From: DAOTWP01 sp034435675
Lineage (GTDB): Bacteria; Chloroflexota; Anaerolineae; Aggregatilineales; Phototrophicaceae
Direction of reading: 5' to 3'
Assembly (NCBI GenBank): GCA_034435675.1
Contig: DAOTWP010000098.1
Span: forward strand, 1-38,451
Length of the DNA: 38,451 bases
How positions within the stretch are numbered: the first letter of the stretch is position 1; the number at the start of each line of letters is the position of its first letter. This document shows positions 16,440 to 24,488 of this stretch, one piece after another. The position numbers and the translations under genes were made by a program. The notes beneath the pieces are model-generated. The model was not told the origin of the DNA and did not search any database. It saw only the letters and a list, made by a program, of their open reading frames with translations.

Positions 16440-16460
16440 CGCTATACTCACTATATAGCG
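16440..16460 (+). promoter_or_regulatory. Palindromic -10 region before the TPR membrane gene
   Basis: CGCTATA (16440-16446) and TATAGCG (16454-16460) form a 7-bp dyad that overlaps a possible -10 box TATACT (16443-16448). The -35 is poor. It could be a promoter with an overlapping operator about 30 bp before the start codon. Confidence 0.4.
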
Positions 16461-16490
16461 TAAGATTATCGACTGCATCGAGGAAACCTC

Positions 16491-18020
16491 ATGGCAGACC
16501 CGCATAAGGCTGATGTCGTCAGCCGAGCCACCGCGCGACTGCGCGAGCTGATCCGGGCTAGCCAGTATGACCAGGCGATTGCACTGGCGGAAAAACTGGT
16601 CAGCCATTATCCGAACGACGCCTCTGGTTGGTGGTGGTATGCCATCGCCTACAGCCAATCCGACCTGCGCAAAACCGCCTGCGCCCTGGAGCGCGTGCTC
16701 ACGCTGCGTCCGGACATGACCCCCGCGCGGGAAAAACTGGCGCTGGTCAACGCACGGCTGGCAGCCCGGACTTCTGCCCCGCCTGCCCGCAGCACACGAC
16801 AGGCAGAAGTGCAACCTGTTAGCGCAGGCACAGCAGACACACAGCCAGCCATGTCCCCGGTTACAGCAAGCGCCACAGACACACAGGAAACCCCGGCAGC
16901 AGCCGATACACAGAAAATACTCGCAGTACCGGCACAGCCTCTGTCGACAAATCACGATCTATCAGACGACACGGTGAGCTTCACTCCCGCGCCCCTTGTG
17001 GTACCGCCTGTCGCCCTCGCGACGCTGCTGGCGGAACCCACAGCGCCTGCCACAGCCCTAACCGCCGCTGTGCCGAACACCGCTGGCGACAAAGAGAAAC
17101 GCAAGAACGCGCCCGAACCCAAGTCAAGCCACTCCGTCCCGCTGGTTGGCTCGCTGGCAAGCCTTGCCATCAGCATCCCGGCGGGCATTTATCTGGTGGC
17201 AACCATCGGCGTTATCGAAGTAATCATCGGCACAATCATTTTCGGGCTGGAAGGGCTGTTTGCCCTGTTGAGCGACTTTAACCTGCTCAGCCTGATTATC
17301 ATCGTGCTGGGGCTGCTGCTGCTGCTGCTCATCGGCGTGATTGCCGGGCTGATCGCGGCAGTGGGCGGCGCGATTGTCGGGGCGGTGGGCGGTGCGGTTG
17401 TCGGCGTCGCCAATCTCCTGATCGCGGTTGTTTTGGGGCTGGTTTACCGTCCCCTGGCGCTGCTGCTAATGCCTATTGCCGGGACAGTCATCAGCGTGCA
17501 TCTGTATAACGTGGTCGTTTATCCTGAAATCGTGGACTTTGCGACTGACTTTAGCTGCAAATTTCTTGCTGACCTCAACTACATTCTGGTCGGCGTTGTC
17601 GGCTTTGTGCTGGGGGTGCTGCCCGCCGTGTTCGAAACCAGCCCGGAGGAAAGCAGCGAGCAGGTGAGTGCTGAAGCAGCGACATCCGTTCGTGCCGCCG
17701 ACAGTGTCGCCGACAGTGCCGCCGACGATGAAGACCTGGCGGCGATGGGGCAGGCACTGCTGGCACCGTGGAAGCTGTTCGGGCGGCTGGCAGTCGGCGC
17801 GACACGCACCAGCTTTGCCGGGCTGTCGGTCTATGCGGACGTTGGCTCTGACCTGCTGGAAGACGAAACCACACACAGCATTCGTTCCAGGAATCGCGCA
17901 GAGATTCAGCGTGTTGCGCGCAAAAAAGGCGTCAAGCTCAACTATTCGGAAGCGCGCAAGCTGGAACACCAGCTCAACCGCAGCGGCTCCACACACGTCG
18001 TCGAGAAAAAAGGCTGGTGA
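16491..18020 (+). CDS. TPR-containing multi-pass membrane protein, unknown function
   Basis: No family is recognised for the whole protein. Residues 10-90 look like tetratricopeptide repeats (YDQAIALAEKLVSHYPND, then KTACALERVLTLRPDM). Residues about 95-215 are a low-complexity linker rich in Ala, Thr and Pro. About 218-370 hold four or five membrane helices, including a glycine-rich segment with repeated small-xxx-small spacing (AAVGGAIVGAVGGAVVG). The final 130 residues are soluble and end in a basic, charged stretch (RVARKKGVKLNYSEARK). GAGGAAA lies 5 bp before the ATG. A terminator precedes the gene, so it is probably transcribed alone. The TPR part suggests protein binding at the cytoplasmic face. 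Confidence 0.75.
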   Translation: MADPHKADVVSRATARLRELIRASQYDQAIALAEKLVSHYPNDASGWWWYAIAYSQSDLRKTACALERVLTLRPDMTPAREKLALVNARLAARTSAPPARSTRQAEVQPVSAGTADTQPAMSPVTASATDTQETPAAADTQKILAVPAQPLSTNHDLSDDTVSFTPAPLVVPPVALATLLAEPTAPATALTAAVPNTAGDKEKRKNAPEPKSSHSVPLVGSLASLAISIPAGIYLVATIGVIEVIIGTIIFGLEGLFALLSDFNLLSLIIIVLGLLLLLLIGVIAGLIAAVGGAIVGAVGGAVVGVANLLIAVVLGLVYRPLALLLMPIAGTVISVHLYNVVVYPEIVDFATDFSCKFLADLNYILVGVVGFVLGVLPAVFETSPEESSEQVSAEAATSVRAADSVADSAADDEDLAAMGQALLAPWKLFGRLAVGATRTSFAGLSVYADVGSDLLEDETTHSIRSRNRAEIQRVARKKGVKLNYSEARKLEHQLNRSGSTHVVEKKGW

Positions 18021-18089
18021 TAGGCGGCACTGCCACAGGGTTTTAGCGGTACATTCGACAAGAAATGCCAATAAAACATACCTGCTGTT

Positions 18090-18118
18090 GTAGAGGAGGG
18101 TCTGAGATCCTCCTCTAC
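18090..18118. repeat. Hairpin (GGTCT-N-AGATC core, family 1)
   Basis: GTAGAGGAGGGTCT (18090-18103) and AGATCCTCCTCTAC (18105-18118) are 14-nt arms with one mismatch around a single G. The flanks do not match the longer copies at 22898 and 25963, so only the core is shared. It is the only notable structure in the gap 18021-18297. Confidence 0.75.
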
Positions 18119-18297
18119 GCGGAAACGGCTGCAATTTACCGGATACACCTCTTAGACCGTGCAGGTTTCCAGGTGGCAGCACGGCATCAGGCAGATCGCC
18201 TTTAGCGGAACCCACGCGCGGAGCCACAGACTGTTTATTTGTGTCTAAACAGAGATCAACCAGAATCATGATGGAGTCTCAAAGAAGGGTGTTTGCG

Positions 18298-20229
18298 ATG
18301 TTCAACCGCCACTTGCTCCACTCTGGCTTGCTCTTGCTCTGTCTGCTGTTCAGCCTCTCCGGCGCTGTGTCCCCTGCCGCGCAGGAAATTACCGGCGCCT
18401 GCCCCGACGCTGCACCCTCACGCCTGATCACTGGTGAGCAGGGATTCACTTCACGCAACCAGCTCTACGAACTCTATGCCGAAGCCTCGAATGGGGCAGC
18501 GCTGCTGCGTCTGCTGCCACCCTATGTGCGTTTTGATGTGCTGGAAGGTCCGCGCTGTTCCGAAGATGCCGCGTGGTGGCGTATTCGCTATGGAACGGAT
18601 GAAGGCTGGATCAACGAAAGCTACGACAGCACCTACGTTCTTGAGCCGCTGACGCCCATCCGCACGAGCAACGCCACAGTCTTGCAGCGCTTCCGGCAGT
18701 TGGGCTATGGGCTATTCACCACCGATCCCGAATGGCTGGAAAACGGCGCACGGATCATCATCGGCAGCACAGCAGGACTGAGCTTCTTTGCCCGCCGCAG
18801 CGGCAGGGGGCTGTTCCCGGCGATCAATTCTTTCGCGCCGATACCTGCCGGTCCAGTCTGTGATGTGGAAACCGGCGCTGCTGCTGATGGCGCTGCAAGC
18901 AATCGCTTAGGTTATGCCTTGTGCCGTACATGGGTTTCTGACACCGGCTTCACCACACCCTATATTGAATTCACGACAATCACTACAACACCGCAATACG
19001 CGGAACGCTGGTATCAAACGTCGGGGAGCCTGGGTGAATTTGAGTTCATCAGCGGGTCGCTGGTGCTTGCCGCTGCTGTTGACAATGAGGTGCGCCTGCT
19101 CAGCGGCGGCAACGAACTGCTCATGGTGCTGTGGTCAACCTCTAACCCGGTGATCGCGCTGGATGTCAGCGCGAACGGGGCGGTGCTGGCGGCAAGCGAC
19201 GGCATGCAGATTTTGCTGACCGTTCCGGGCTACAGCCGCGAACCCGGTCTGCTGGAAACCGGTAGTTCAATTACCGCCCTGGTGACGGCGCTGGCGCTCA
19301 ACCCGGATGGCACGCTGCTGGCAGTGGGTGTGGGCACAGTGCTTCAGCTCTGGGATGTGGAGCAGCGGGCACTGCTGGCAGCCTACGACGTGCTGGGCAT
19401 ACCGCGAGACGCCGCCGCCCGCGCACTGGACATTGCCTTCAGCCCGGACGGTTTGCAGTTGGCAACGGCAAACGACGATGGCACGCTGACGATCTGGATG
19501 GTACAGGGCAGTGGTGCAGAGGCAGCGCTGGACTATGCCGGGCAAATCTATCCGGGTATTCCCGCGCCAATCACAGACATCGCGTTCAGTCCCGATGGTC
19601 AGGAAATCGCATCGATCAGCCGCGCCGCGCCGACATTTGCCAACCAACTGCGCATTCACGCGGTCGGCAGCGGGCAGGTGGTTGCCGCTTACGACGGTGG
19701 GCACACTGGCACAGTGACACACCTTGCCTTCAGCCCGGACAGCCTGACCATTGCATCCGCCGGGGAAGACGCAACTGTGCGCCTGTGGAACACACTCAGC
19801 GGCACACCGACGCAGATCATCGCGCAGACGCCTGTTGAGGTGCTGGCTTTCAGCGCCAGCGGCGACCTGCTGATCAATACAGACGAACCGCCCGCCACCC
19901 ATGACTTCACAATTGATGCTGGGACACAGACAGTCATCTGGCGTGACGCAGAGGGCAGCATCCGGCGCAGGTTTCCGCATGATTCCGCGATTACAGCGCT
20001 GGCGGTGTCGCCTGACGCAGCGCTGCTGGCAACCGGCACAGCAGAGGGCAGGCTGCTGCTGTGGGACACCGTCGGCGGCAGTCTGCTCAACAGCATTACG
20101 CTGCTGGTTCCCTATGCGCAGATCAGTACACTCGCCTTCAGCCCTGATGGTGTGTTTCTGGCGGCGGCTGTCGCCGAGTTTACGCTGATCTACACAATCC
20201 CCGGCATCTATCCGTATGGCATCGGCTGA
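18298..20229 (+). CDS. Secreted WD40 repeat protein with SH3-like N-terminus
   Basis: This is an exported beta-propeller protein of 643 residues. The signal peptide (HSGLLLLCLLFSLSGAVSPA) precedes an SH3-like domain (about 30-120) with DVLEGPRCSEDAAWWRIRYG and GWINESYD. From about 240 onward are WD40-type blades, for example LDIAFSPDGLQLATANDDG, THLAFSPDSLTIASAGED and STLAFSPDGVFLAAAV. The frame opens with GTG at 18241, but ATG 18298 starts just before the signal peptide and follows AGAAGG by about 10 bp. Such proteins are common in Chloroflexota and probably bind partners outside the cell; no enzyme activity is evident. The next gene is convergent, with 43 bp between stops. Confidence 0.87.
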   Translation: MFNRHLLHSGLLLLCLLFSLSGAVSPAAQEITGACPDAAPSRLITGEQGFTSRNQLYELYAEASNGAALLRLLPPYVRFDVLEGPRCSEDAAWWRIRYGTDEGWINESYDSTYVLEPLTPIRTSNATVLQRFRQLGYGLFTTDPEWLENGARIIIGSTAGLSFFARRSGRGLFPAINSFAPIPAGPVCDVETGAAADGAASNRLGYALCRTWVSDTGFTTPYIEFTTITTTPQYAERWYQTSGSLGEFEFISGSLVLAAAVDNEVRLLSGGNELLMVLWSTSNPVIALDVSANGAVLAASDGMQILLTVPGYSREPGLLETGSSITALVTALALNPDGTLLAVGVGTVLQLWDVEQRALLAAYDVLGIPRDAAARALDIAFSPDGLQLATANDDGTLTIWMVQGSGAEAALDYAGQIYPGIPAPITDIAFSPDGQEIASISRAAPTFANQLRIHAVGSGQVVAAYDGGHTGTVTHLAFSPDSLTIASAGEDATVRLWNTLSGTPTQIIAQTPVEVLAFSASGDLLINTDEPPATHDFTIDAGTQTVIWRDAEGSIRRRFPHDSAITALAVSPDAALLATGTAEGRLLLWDTVGGSLLNSITLLVPYAQISTLAFSPDGVFLAAAVAEFTLIYTIPGIYPYGIG

Positions 20230-20272
20230 AGGGGCAGGGCGGCAGGCTGCACGCCGGCACGCCCGCTGCCAT

Positions 20273-21391
20273 TCACCCTGCCAGCACGGTGAACACGACC
20301 CCTTCAGGCGTATCCGGCGGTGCGCAAAGCTGCCCGTTAATCTTGAGCATCACGCGGTGCTCACCGGCGTAATAAACGCGCGTGGTGATCGGGCGAAAGC
20401 TGATTTTGCGTTCGAGGCGCAGGCTCTCGCCCGGCGCAAGCTCAACGGTGGTCAGCTTGAACACCTTCGGCGCCTGCTGCCCATTCGCCTTCACGTAGTA
20501 AACCACATAATCAATCACCAGCCGCTGCGTGTCTTCCCCGTGTGACTCAATCACCGCGCTGAACCTGATCTCCTCGCCCAACCGGACGCTGGGCGCGCTC
20601 ATCGCCAGCGCTGTCACATTCACCTGGGCGCCAGTGCTGAAGCCCAGCAGCGCCAGCGCCTCGCTGTGTCCGGCTTTGACGAGTGTGCGCAGCGCATGGC
20701 GGATGATCCACTGGCGTTCCGGGCTGGCGTCCTGCTGCCAGCGGCGCAGCACACCAATCACGACCTGCGGGTTATCTTTGGCGATGTCATTGAGATTGTT
20801 GGCAACACTGCGGCGCACCGTCTCTGCCGGGTCATCCTTGAGCAGTTCCAGCACCTCCAGCACAGGGGCGGGGTCTTGCTTGAACGCCGCCAGCGCCACG
20901 CCCCACGGCAGGCGGGGACGACAGCCCTCGCTTGCCAGCCGACGCACCTGTTCATGCGGGTGTGTCGCCCATGCGCGCATCTGCGCCATCATGCGCGGGG
21001 GATCGCGCAGGATAAACGGGCGCACAGCAAATTCTGCGGACATCAACTGCGTGAAATGCTCTAGCGCAGGCAGCGAAGCGTCCCAGTCGTCCAGCCCGTG
21101 CAGCGCCACGTATTCGGGAAAACCGATCAGCGCGAAGCCATGCCGGGTCAGCCGCGGTGCTGCCGCTTTGAGGACTGCCAGGGCTGTGCGGTAGTCGCCG
21201 GGCAGCAGCGGATGCAGCACAATCATCGTGTGACGCATGCGCGCCATCAGCGTGCGTTCTTCCCACTGCTCATCATAAACTGCTGCCAGCAGCGCATTAC
21301 GGTCAAACGGGGGATACAGCTCGCCCAACACAGCAGCGAGATCATCATAGAATGCCGGGGTGAAAAACTGATCTTTTAGCGCTTCGGGCAT
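20273..21391 (-). CDS. AlkC-like DNA alkylation repair glycosylase
   Basis: The 372-residue product is a helical HEAT-like repeat protein. It opens with MPEALKDQFFTPAFY and has an ASEGCRPRLPWG segment and repeats such as ETVRRSVANNLNDIAKDNP. These match the AlkC/AlkD family, which excises alkylated bases without flipping them. After about residue 255 comes an all-beta domain (VRLGEEIRFSAVIESHGED to YYAGEHRVMLKINGQ) like the Ig-type domain described for Pseudomonas AlkC, so AlkC fits better than AlkD. GGGAGGTG lies about 6 bp before the ATG. It is convergent with the WD40 gene. The family call is good; activity is inferred. Confidence 0.83.
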   Translation of the reverse strand: MPEALKDQFFTPAFYDDLAAVLGELYPPFDRNALLAAVYDEQWEERTLMARMRHTMIVLHPLLPGDYRTALAVLKAAAPRLTRHGFALIGFPEYVALHGLDDWDASLPALEHFTQLMSAEFAVRPFILRDPPRMMAQMRAWATHPHEQVRRLASEGCRPRLPWGVALAAFKQDPAPVLEVLELLKDDPAETVRRSVANNLNDIAKDNPQVVIGVLRRWQQDASPERQWIIRHALRTLVKAGHSEALALLGFSTGAQVNVTALAMSAPSVRLGEEIRFSAVIESHGEDTQRLVIDYVVYYVKANGQQAPKVFKLTTVELAPGESLRLERKISFRPITTRVYYAGEHRVMLKINGQLCAPPDTPEGVVFTVLAG

Positions 21392-21474
21392 CGTAGCACC
21401 TCCCAGAGTCTGCTTCTGCCAGCCACAACCAGCGGCAGCATTCCTTACCCTGATTATAAATCACAGCGCCATGT

Positions 21475-21541
21475 TATAATCGCGGCGGGTACACATGCCC
21501 GCCGGACACACCCTCTCAATGCATGTGGAATCTGCTATAAT
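21475..21541 (+). promoter_or_regulatory. Two candidate -10 boxes before the DegT gene
   Basis: TATAAT occurs at 21475-21480 and again at 21536-21541. The second is preceded by TGC, giving an extended -10 of the same form as the sdh promoter. It would start transcription near 21548, about 35 nt before the TTG start. The -35 elements are weak. Confidence 0.5.
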
Positions 21542-21581
21542 GCCCGCGCTTGTGAAATTAACCACAAAAGGAGCGCTGCTC

Positions 21582-22700
21582 TTGCAAATCCCATTAGTAG
21601 ACCTCAAGGCGCAGTATGCGCGCATTAAACCGGAAATTGACGCTGCCATGCAGCGTGTGGTCGAAAACACCGCGTTCATCATGGGCAAGGAAGTCAAGGC
21701 ATTTGAAGACGGCTTCGCTGCCTATCAGGGCGTCAAACACGCCATCGGTGTCAGCAGCGGCACAGACGCGATCTTTCTGGCGCTGGCGGCACTGGGGATT
21801 GGTCCTGGCGACGAAGTAATCACCGTCGCGCACACGTTTATCGCCACCGCCGAACCGATTGTACACCTGGGCGCTAAACCTGTTTTTGTGGATATTGACC
21901 CGCAGACCTACAACCTTGACCCAGCGCTGCTGGAAGCTGCCATCACCCCGCGCACCAAAGCGATCATGCCGGTGCATCTTTACGGACAGTTTGCCGATAT
22001 GCAGCCAATCCTCGACATTGCGCAGCGGCACAATCTGCCGGTAATTGAGGACGCCGCGCAGGCACATGGCGCGGAGTATCAGGGCAAGCGCGCGGGCAGT
22101 TGGGGTATCGCGGCATGCTTCAGCTTTTACCCCGGCAAGAATCTCGGCGCGTATGGCGACGCGGGCGCAGTCGTTACCAATGACGACGCGCTGGCAAAAA
22201 AAATCGCCATGCTGCGCAATCATGGGCGTACCACGAAATACGAACACGACATGATCGGCTACGGGGATCGCCTGGACGCTTTGCAAGCGGCAGTCCTTGC
22301 CGCCAAACTGCCGCATCTGGAAGCATGGAACGACGCGCGCCGCACGCATGCCGATTACTATGACGCGGCGCTGGCAGGGCTGCCTGGTGTGGTTATCCCC
22401 CAGCGCCTGCCGGACGCACGCCACGTCTATCACCTCTATGTGATCCGCGTGCAGGGCAACCGCGACGCATTGATCGAACACCTGAAAACCCAGGGTGTTG
22501 ACGCAGGGATTCATTACCCTGTGCCGCTGCATGTGCAGCCCGCCATGCGGTTTCTGGGCTATAACGCGGGCGATTTCCCGCACAGCGAGGCGGCGGCGGC
22601 GAGCATCGTCAGCCTGCCCATGTACCCCGAACTGACGCCAGAACAGCGCAGCTACGTGGTCGAAGCGCTGGCGGAGTGGGTCGGCGCGGCGGTGCGCTAA
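21582..22700 (+). CDS. DegT/DnrJ/EryC1/StrS-family sugar aminotransferase
   Basis: This is a PLP-dependent aminotransferase acting on nucleotide-linked keto-sugars for glycan synthesis. The 372-residue product begins MQIPLVDLKAQY, the family N-terminus. It has GVSSGTDAIFLAL, the Asp157/Gln160 cofactor site in IEDAAQAHGA, and the PLP lysine Lys186 in FSFYPGKNLGAYGDAG. The C-terminal part has VDAGIHYPVPLH. I chose TTG 21582: AAAGGAG stands 8 bp upstream and the conserved sequence begins there; a longer frame from 21495 adds an unrelated leader. It is transcribed alone, but PglC-like, GT2 and GT4 genes lie within 9 kb, suggesting an amino-sugar-containing glycan. The exact sugar cannot be read from sequence. 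Confidence 0.9.
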   Translation: MQIPLVDLKAQYARIKPEIDAAMQRVVENTAFIMGKEVKAFEDGFAAYQGVKHAIGVSSGTDAIFLALAALGIGPGDEVITVAHTFIATAEPIVHLGAKPVFVDIDPQTYNLDPALLEAAITPRTKAIMPVHLYGQFADMQPILDIAQRHNLPVIEDAAQAHGAEYQGKRAGSWGIAACFSFYPGKNLGAYGDAGAVVTNDDALAKKIAMLRNHGRTTKYEHDMIGYGDRLDALQAAVLAAKLPHLEAWNDARRTHADYYDAALAGLPGVVIPQRLPDARHVYHLYVIRVQGNRDALIEHLKTQGVDAGIHYPVPLHVQPAMRFLGYNAGDFPHSEAAAASIVSLPMYPELTPEQRSYVVEALAEWVGAAVR

Positions 22701-22764
22701 CCGCTGGATTCGGGCACCAGCTATAGGGATTCAGGATAGTCAGGGAGCGCTCTATAGGGTCGAG

Positions 22765-22790
22765 CCAAGCCTCAACACCGTAGGGCTTGG
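22765..22790 (+). terminator. Stem-loop downstream of the DegT gene
   Basis: CCAAGCC (22765-22771) pairs with GGCTTGG (22784-22790). A T-rich tract is absent, so this is a weak terminator candidate. The sequence TCTATAGGG or CTATAGGG occurs twice just upstream (near 22721 and 22751). Confidence 0.35.
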
Positions 22791-22850
22791 TCATACTCAG
22801 ACTGTCAACTGGCTGCGATACGCCCGCCGGCGGGCAGCGTGGATAAAAGA

Positions 22851-22878
22851 TGGCAGGATATCCAACGACATCCTGCCA
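22851..22878 (-). terminator. Terminator-like hairpin serving the minus-strand FmdB-like gene
   Basis: TGGCAGGAT (22851-22859) and ATCCTGCCA (22870-22878) are perfect 9-bp arms with a 10-nt loop. On the minus strand the stem is followed by TCTTTTAT, which suits termination of the gene ending at 23011. A perfect 14-nt palindrome GCCCGCCGGCGGGC lies nearby at 22822-22835. Confidence 0.5.
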
Positions 22879-22897
22879 AAGAATTGACCTCTAGCTA

Positions 22898-22984
22898 GTA
22901 CGACCACAGAAATCGCGCGGGATTGTTTTCCGTAGGGGCAGGTCTCAGACCTGCCCCTACATCCGACATTTTCGCCGCTTATAC
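22898..22984. mobile_element. MITE-like repeat, copy A
   Basis: A perfect 14-bp stem (GTAGGGGCAGGTCT and AGACCTGCCCCTAC, 22932-22960) sits inside longer flanks shared with the copy at 25963. These are CAGAAATC, CGCGGGATTGTTTTCCGTAGGG and ATCCGACATTTTC. The ends are GTACGA and TTATAC, degenerate forms of the GTACAA/TTGTAC ends of copy B. It has no coding potential. Confidence 0.75.
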
Positions 22985-23010
22985 AGCACCGGGGTGCCGC
23001 AAATGTCGCG

Positions 23011-23322
23011 CTAGTCGGCGGCAGCCGGCGATACCTCGGCGCGTGTCGTCTCAGTCTTGGCTTCGCTCTTGGTTTCGGTTTTGGAGTCACCAGCGGCGCT
23101 GCTGCCATTTTTCGAGGAGCCGTTCCCATTCAGGCTTGCCTTGGATGCGCTCTTGCTATCCGTGACATAAAAGCCCGACCCCTTAAATATGACACCTGCC
23201 GCCTGAACGACGCGCACCACGCGCTGCCCGGTGACCGGATCAACGGTAAGGGCATCGTCGCTGAAACTCTGCTTGATCTCAAAGGTCGTTCCATCATCAC
23301 GACGATAAGTATACAGGGGCAT
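23011..23322 (-). CDS. FmdB-like protein without zinc-ribbon cysteines
   Basis: The 103-residue product begins MPLYTYRRDDGTTFEIKQ and has IFKGSGFYVTDS, the pattern of FmdB-family small regulatory proteins. These normally carry two CxxC pairs forming a zinc ribbon; here no cysteine occurs at all, and the position of the second pair reads TVDPVTGQRV. After about residue 55 there is a low-complexity Ser/Lys/Thr/Glu tail typical of the family. GAGGTGA lies 5 bp before the ATG. The function is unknown even for typical members; loss of the metal site suggests a structural, not regulatory, role. Confidence 0.78.
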   Translation of the reverse strand: MPLYTYRRDDGTTFEIKQSFSDDALTVDPVTGQRVVRVVQAAGVIFKGSGFYVTDSKSASKASLNGNGSSKNGSSAAGDSKTETKSEAKTETTRAEVSPAAAD

Positions 23323-23703
23323 TGCTTCACCTCAACTGACAGTATCAACTGGCGATTTGACGAAATGGTTGACAGTTTCGTGCATGGTGTTGAACACGCA
23401 CTACGGACGCAGTGTAAACGGGAGGTCTTACACCCGGCTACTGCAGCTCCACATTGTATCATAGCGCAAATTGTATAAGAGGTACATAAATATTGGCAAA
23501 GTGCTGGCAGTGCTTTCAACAAATGTTAAAGCAAAAATTGGGGCTTAATTCATGACGAATGTAATGGTCAAAATGCATAAAAACCTGTTAAAATACATTT
23601 AATCATCGAACTGTGGACTTTCTGGGACGAGACAGCTACAAAACACAGTTCAAAGACGCTGCCGCTGCTCGACAGCGGATGCTGGTTAGGGACACAGCAA
23701 GTT
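23323..23703. other. AT-richer divergent intergenic region
   Basis: This 381-bp gap separates the FmdB-like gene (minus) from a small plus-strand gene. It is richer in A and T than its surroundings. A dyad CGAAA ... TTTCG lies at 23361-23380, and a possible -10 TAAAAT at 23589-23594 faces the plus-strand gene with no good -35. The frames here lack ribosome sites and family features. Confidence 0.4.
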
Positions 23704-23844
23704 ATGGATATGATCAGCTTTTTCATCGGGTGGTTTTTGGTGTCAATTCCGGCAAGCCTGCTGATTGGACGCTGGTTGCGCTGGACAAACCAACAGGTTT
23801 CGGTTGCTGAGCCATTCGCCGCGCCTTCTGAACAGTGTCTTTGA
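23704..23844 (+). CDS. 46-residue single-pass membrane protein
   Basis: An ATG frame encodes MDMISFFIGWFLVSIPASLL followed by IGRWLRWTNQQ and a short polar tail ending SEQCL. This is a clear membrane helix with basic/Trp residues just after it, which places the C-terminus in the cytoplasm. TTAGGGA lies about 11 bp upstream, a modest ribosome site. No family is recognised. The hydrophobic, well-formed helix and codon use favour a real gene. An overlapping frame starting at 23613 has no such features. Confidence 0.55.
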   Translation: MDMISFFIGWFLVSIPASLLIGRWLRWTNQQVSVAEPFAAPSEQCL

Positions 23845-23941
23845 ACCTTTAGAACGCGCCGCCAGATGCACAGGGGCGCAACTGCCCTGAGCAGCGCACC
23901 CCTGGAGGTGCCTTAGCACCGGTCGCCCTTGCGGGAACCGG

Positions 23942-24397
23942 TTATGCACTGCGACTCGTTACCCAGACCCCCTTATTTCCCTCATCCGCTTCAGGCGCTT
24001 CCGCCTTTTTACCCGGCACAATCTCGAATGCTGCAAACCTGCTCTGCGCACCTGCGCGCAACCGTTCGCGCACGCTGCGTGTACCCGTGAGGAAGAACAT
24101 ACGGTTCTTCTGCCGTCGCGCATCTGCCTGTGTCAGCCAAAAGCTCAAGCGGCGTCCCTTCAGATCGGCCAGATACTCCAGCGCCGCCATCACGTGCGAA
24201 CAGGCCACGCCGCCATGCTGTGCCCACGCACAGTTGCAGCGGCTCTGGATGACATGCCCGGCGTCAAAGATGACCGTGACGACATGCTGCGTGGCGGGGT
24301 CTGAGGCGCTTTCCACGCTGAAGGTGTTTTTGCCGATGCGCCGCACTTTCAGGTGGCGGCTGTCCGACTGCATTTGTTTGATGTTTTTCGGTTTCAT
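23942..24397 (-). CDS. SWIM zinc-finger protein
   Basis: The 151-residue product has a SWIM finger with Cys54, Cys56, Cys66 and His68 (SRCNCAWAQHGGVACSHVMA), a CxC...CxH zinc site that binds DNA or protein. Before it is a small beta domain (KVRRIGKNTFSVESAS). After it lies a basic helical region (RQKNRMFFLTGTRSVRERLR) and a charged tail. The frame opens at 24409, but ATG 24397 follows GAGGGGCG by about 4 bp and the first ATG overlaps that site, so 24397 is chosen. SWIM proteins often accompany SNF2 helicases; none is nearby here. It is likely transcribed alone. Confidence 0.82.
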   Translation of the reverse strand: MKPKNIKQMQSDSRHLKVRRIGKNTFSVESASDPATQHVVTVIFDAGHVIQSRCNCAWAQHGGVACSHVMAALEYLADLKGRRLSFWLTQADARRQKNRMFFLTGTRSVRERLRAGAQSRFAAFEIVPGKKAEAPEADEGNKGVWVTSRSA

Positions 24398-24429
24398 CGC
24401 GCCCCTCATGTATCTAGAACGTTTATTCT

Positions 24430-24435
24430 ATTATA
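24430..24435 (-). promoter_or_regulatory. Candidate -10 box for the SWIM gene
   Basis: On the minus strand the sequence reads TATAAT about 33 bp before the chosen ATG, within an A+T-rich patch in GC-rich DNA. The -35 is not clear (TTTTCG at a 14-bp spacing). Confidence 0.45.
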
Positions 24436-24468
24436 CACCCAAAACGCTCCGAAAATGCAGCCAATCTG

Positions 24469-24485
24469 CCCCCTAATTACGGGGG
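24469..24485. terminator. G/C hairpin after the MFS gene
   Basis: CCCCC (24469-24473) and GGGGG (24481-24485) enclose TAATTAC, just past the stop codon of the minus-strand MFS gene. It resembles the cores of the hairpin families seen elsewhere. No strong T-run follows. Confidence 0.4.
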
Positions 24486-24488
24486 GAT

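Noticed and set aside
15573..16955. A 460-codon minus-strand frame across trxB and the TPR gene start
   Set aside because: Overlaps two supported genes and the terminator; composition is typical of a GC shadow.
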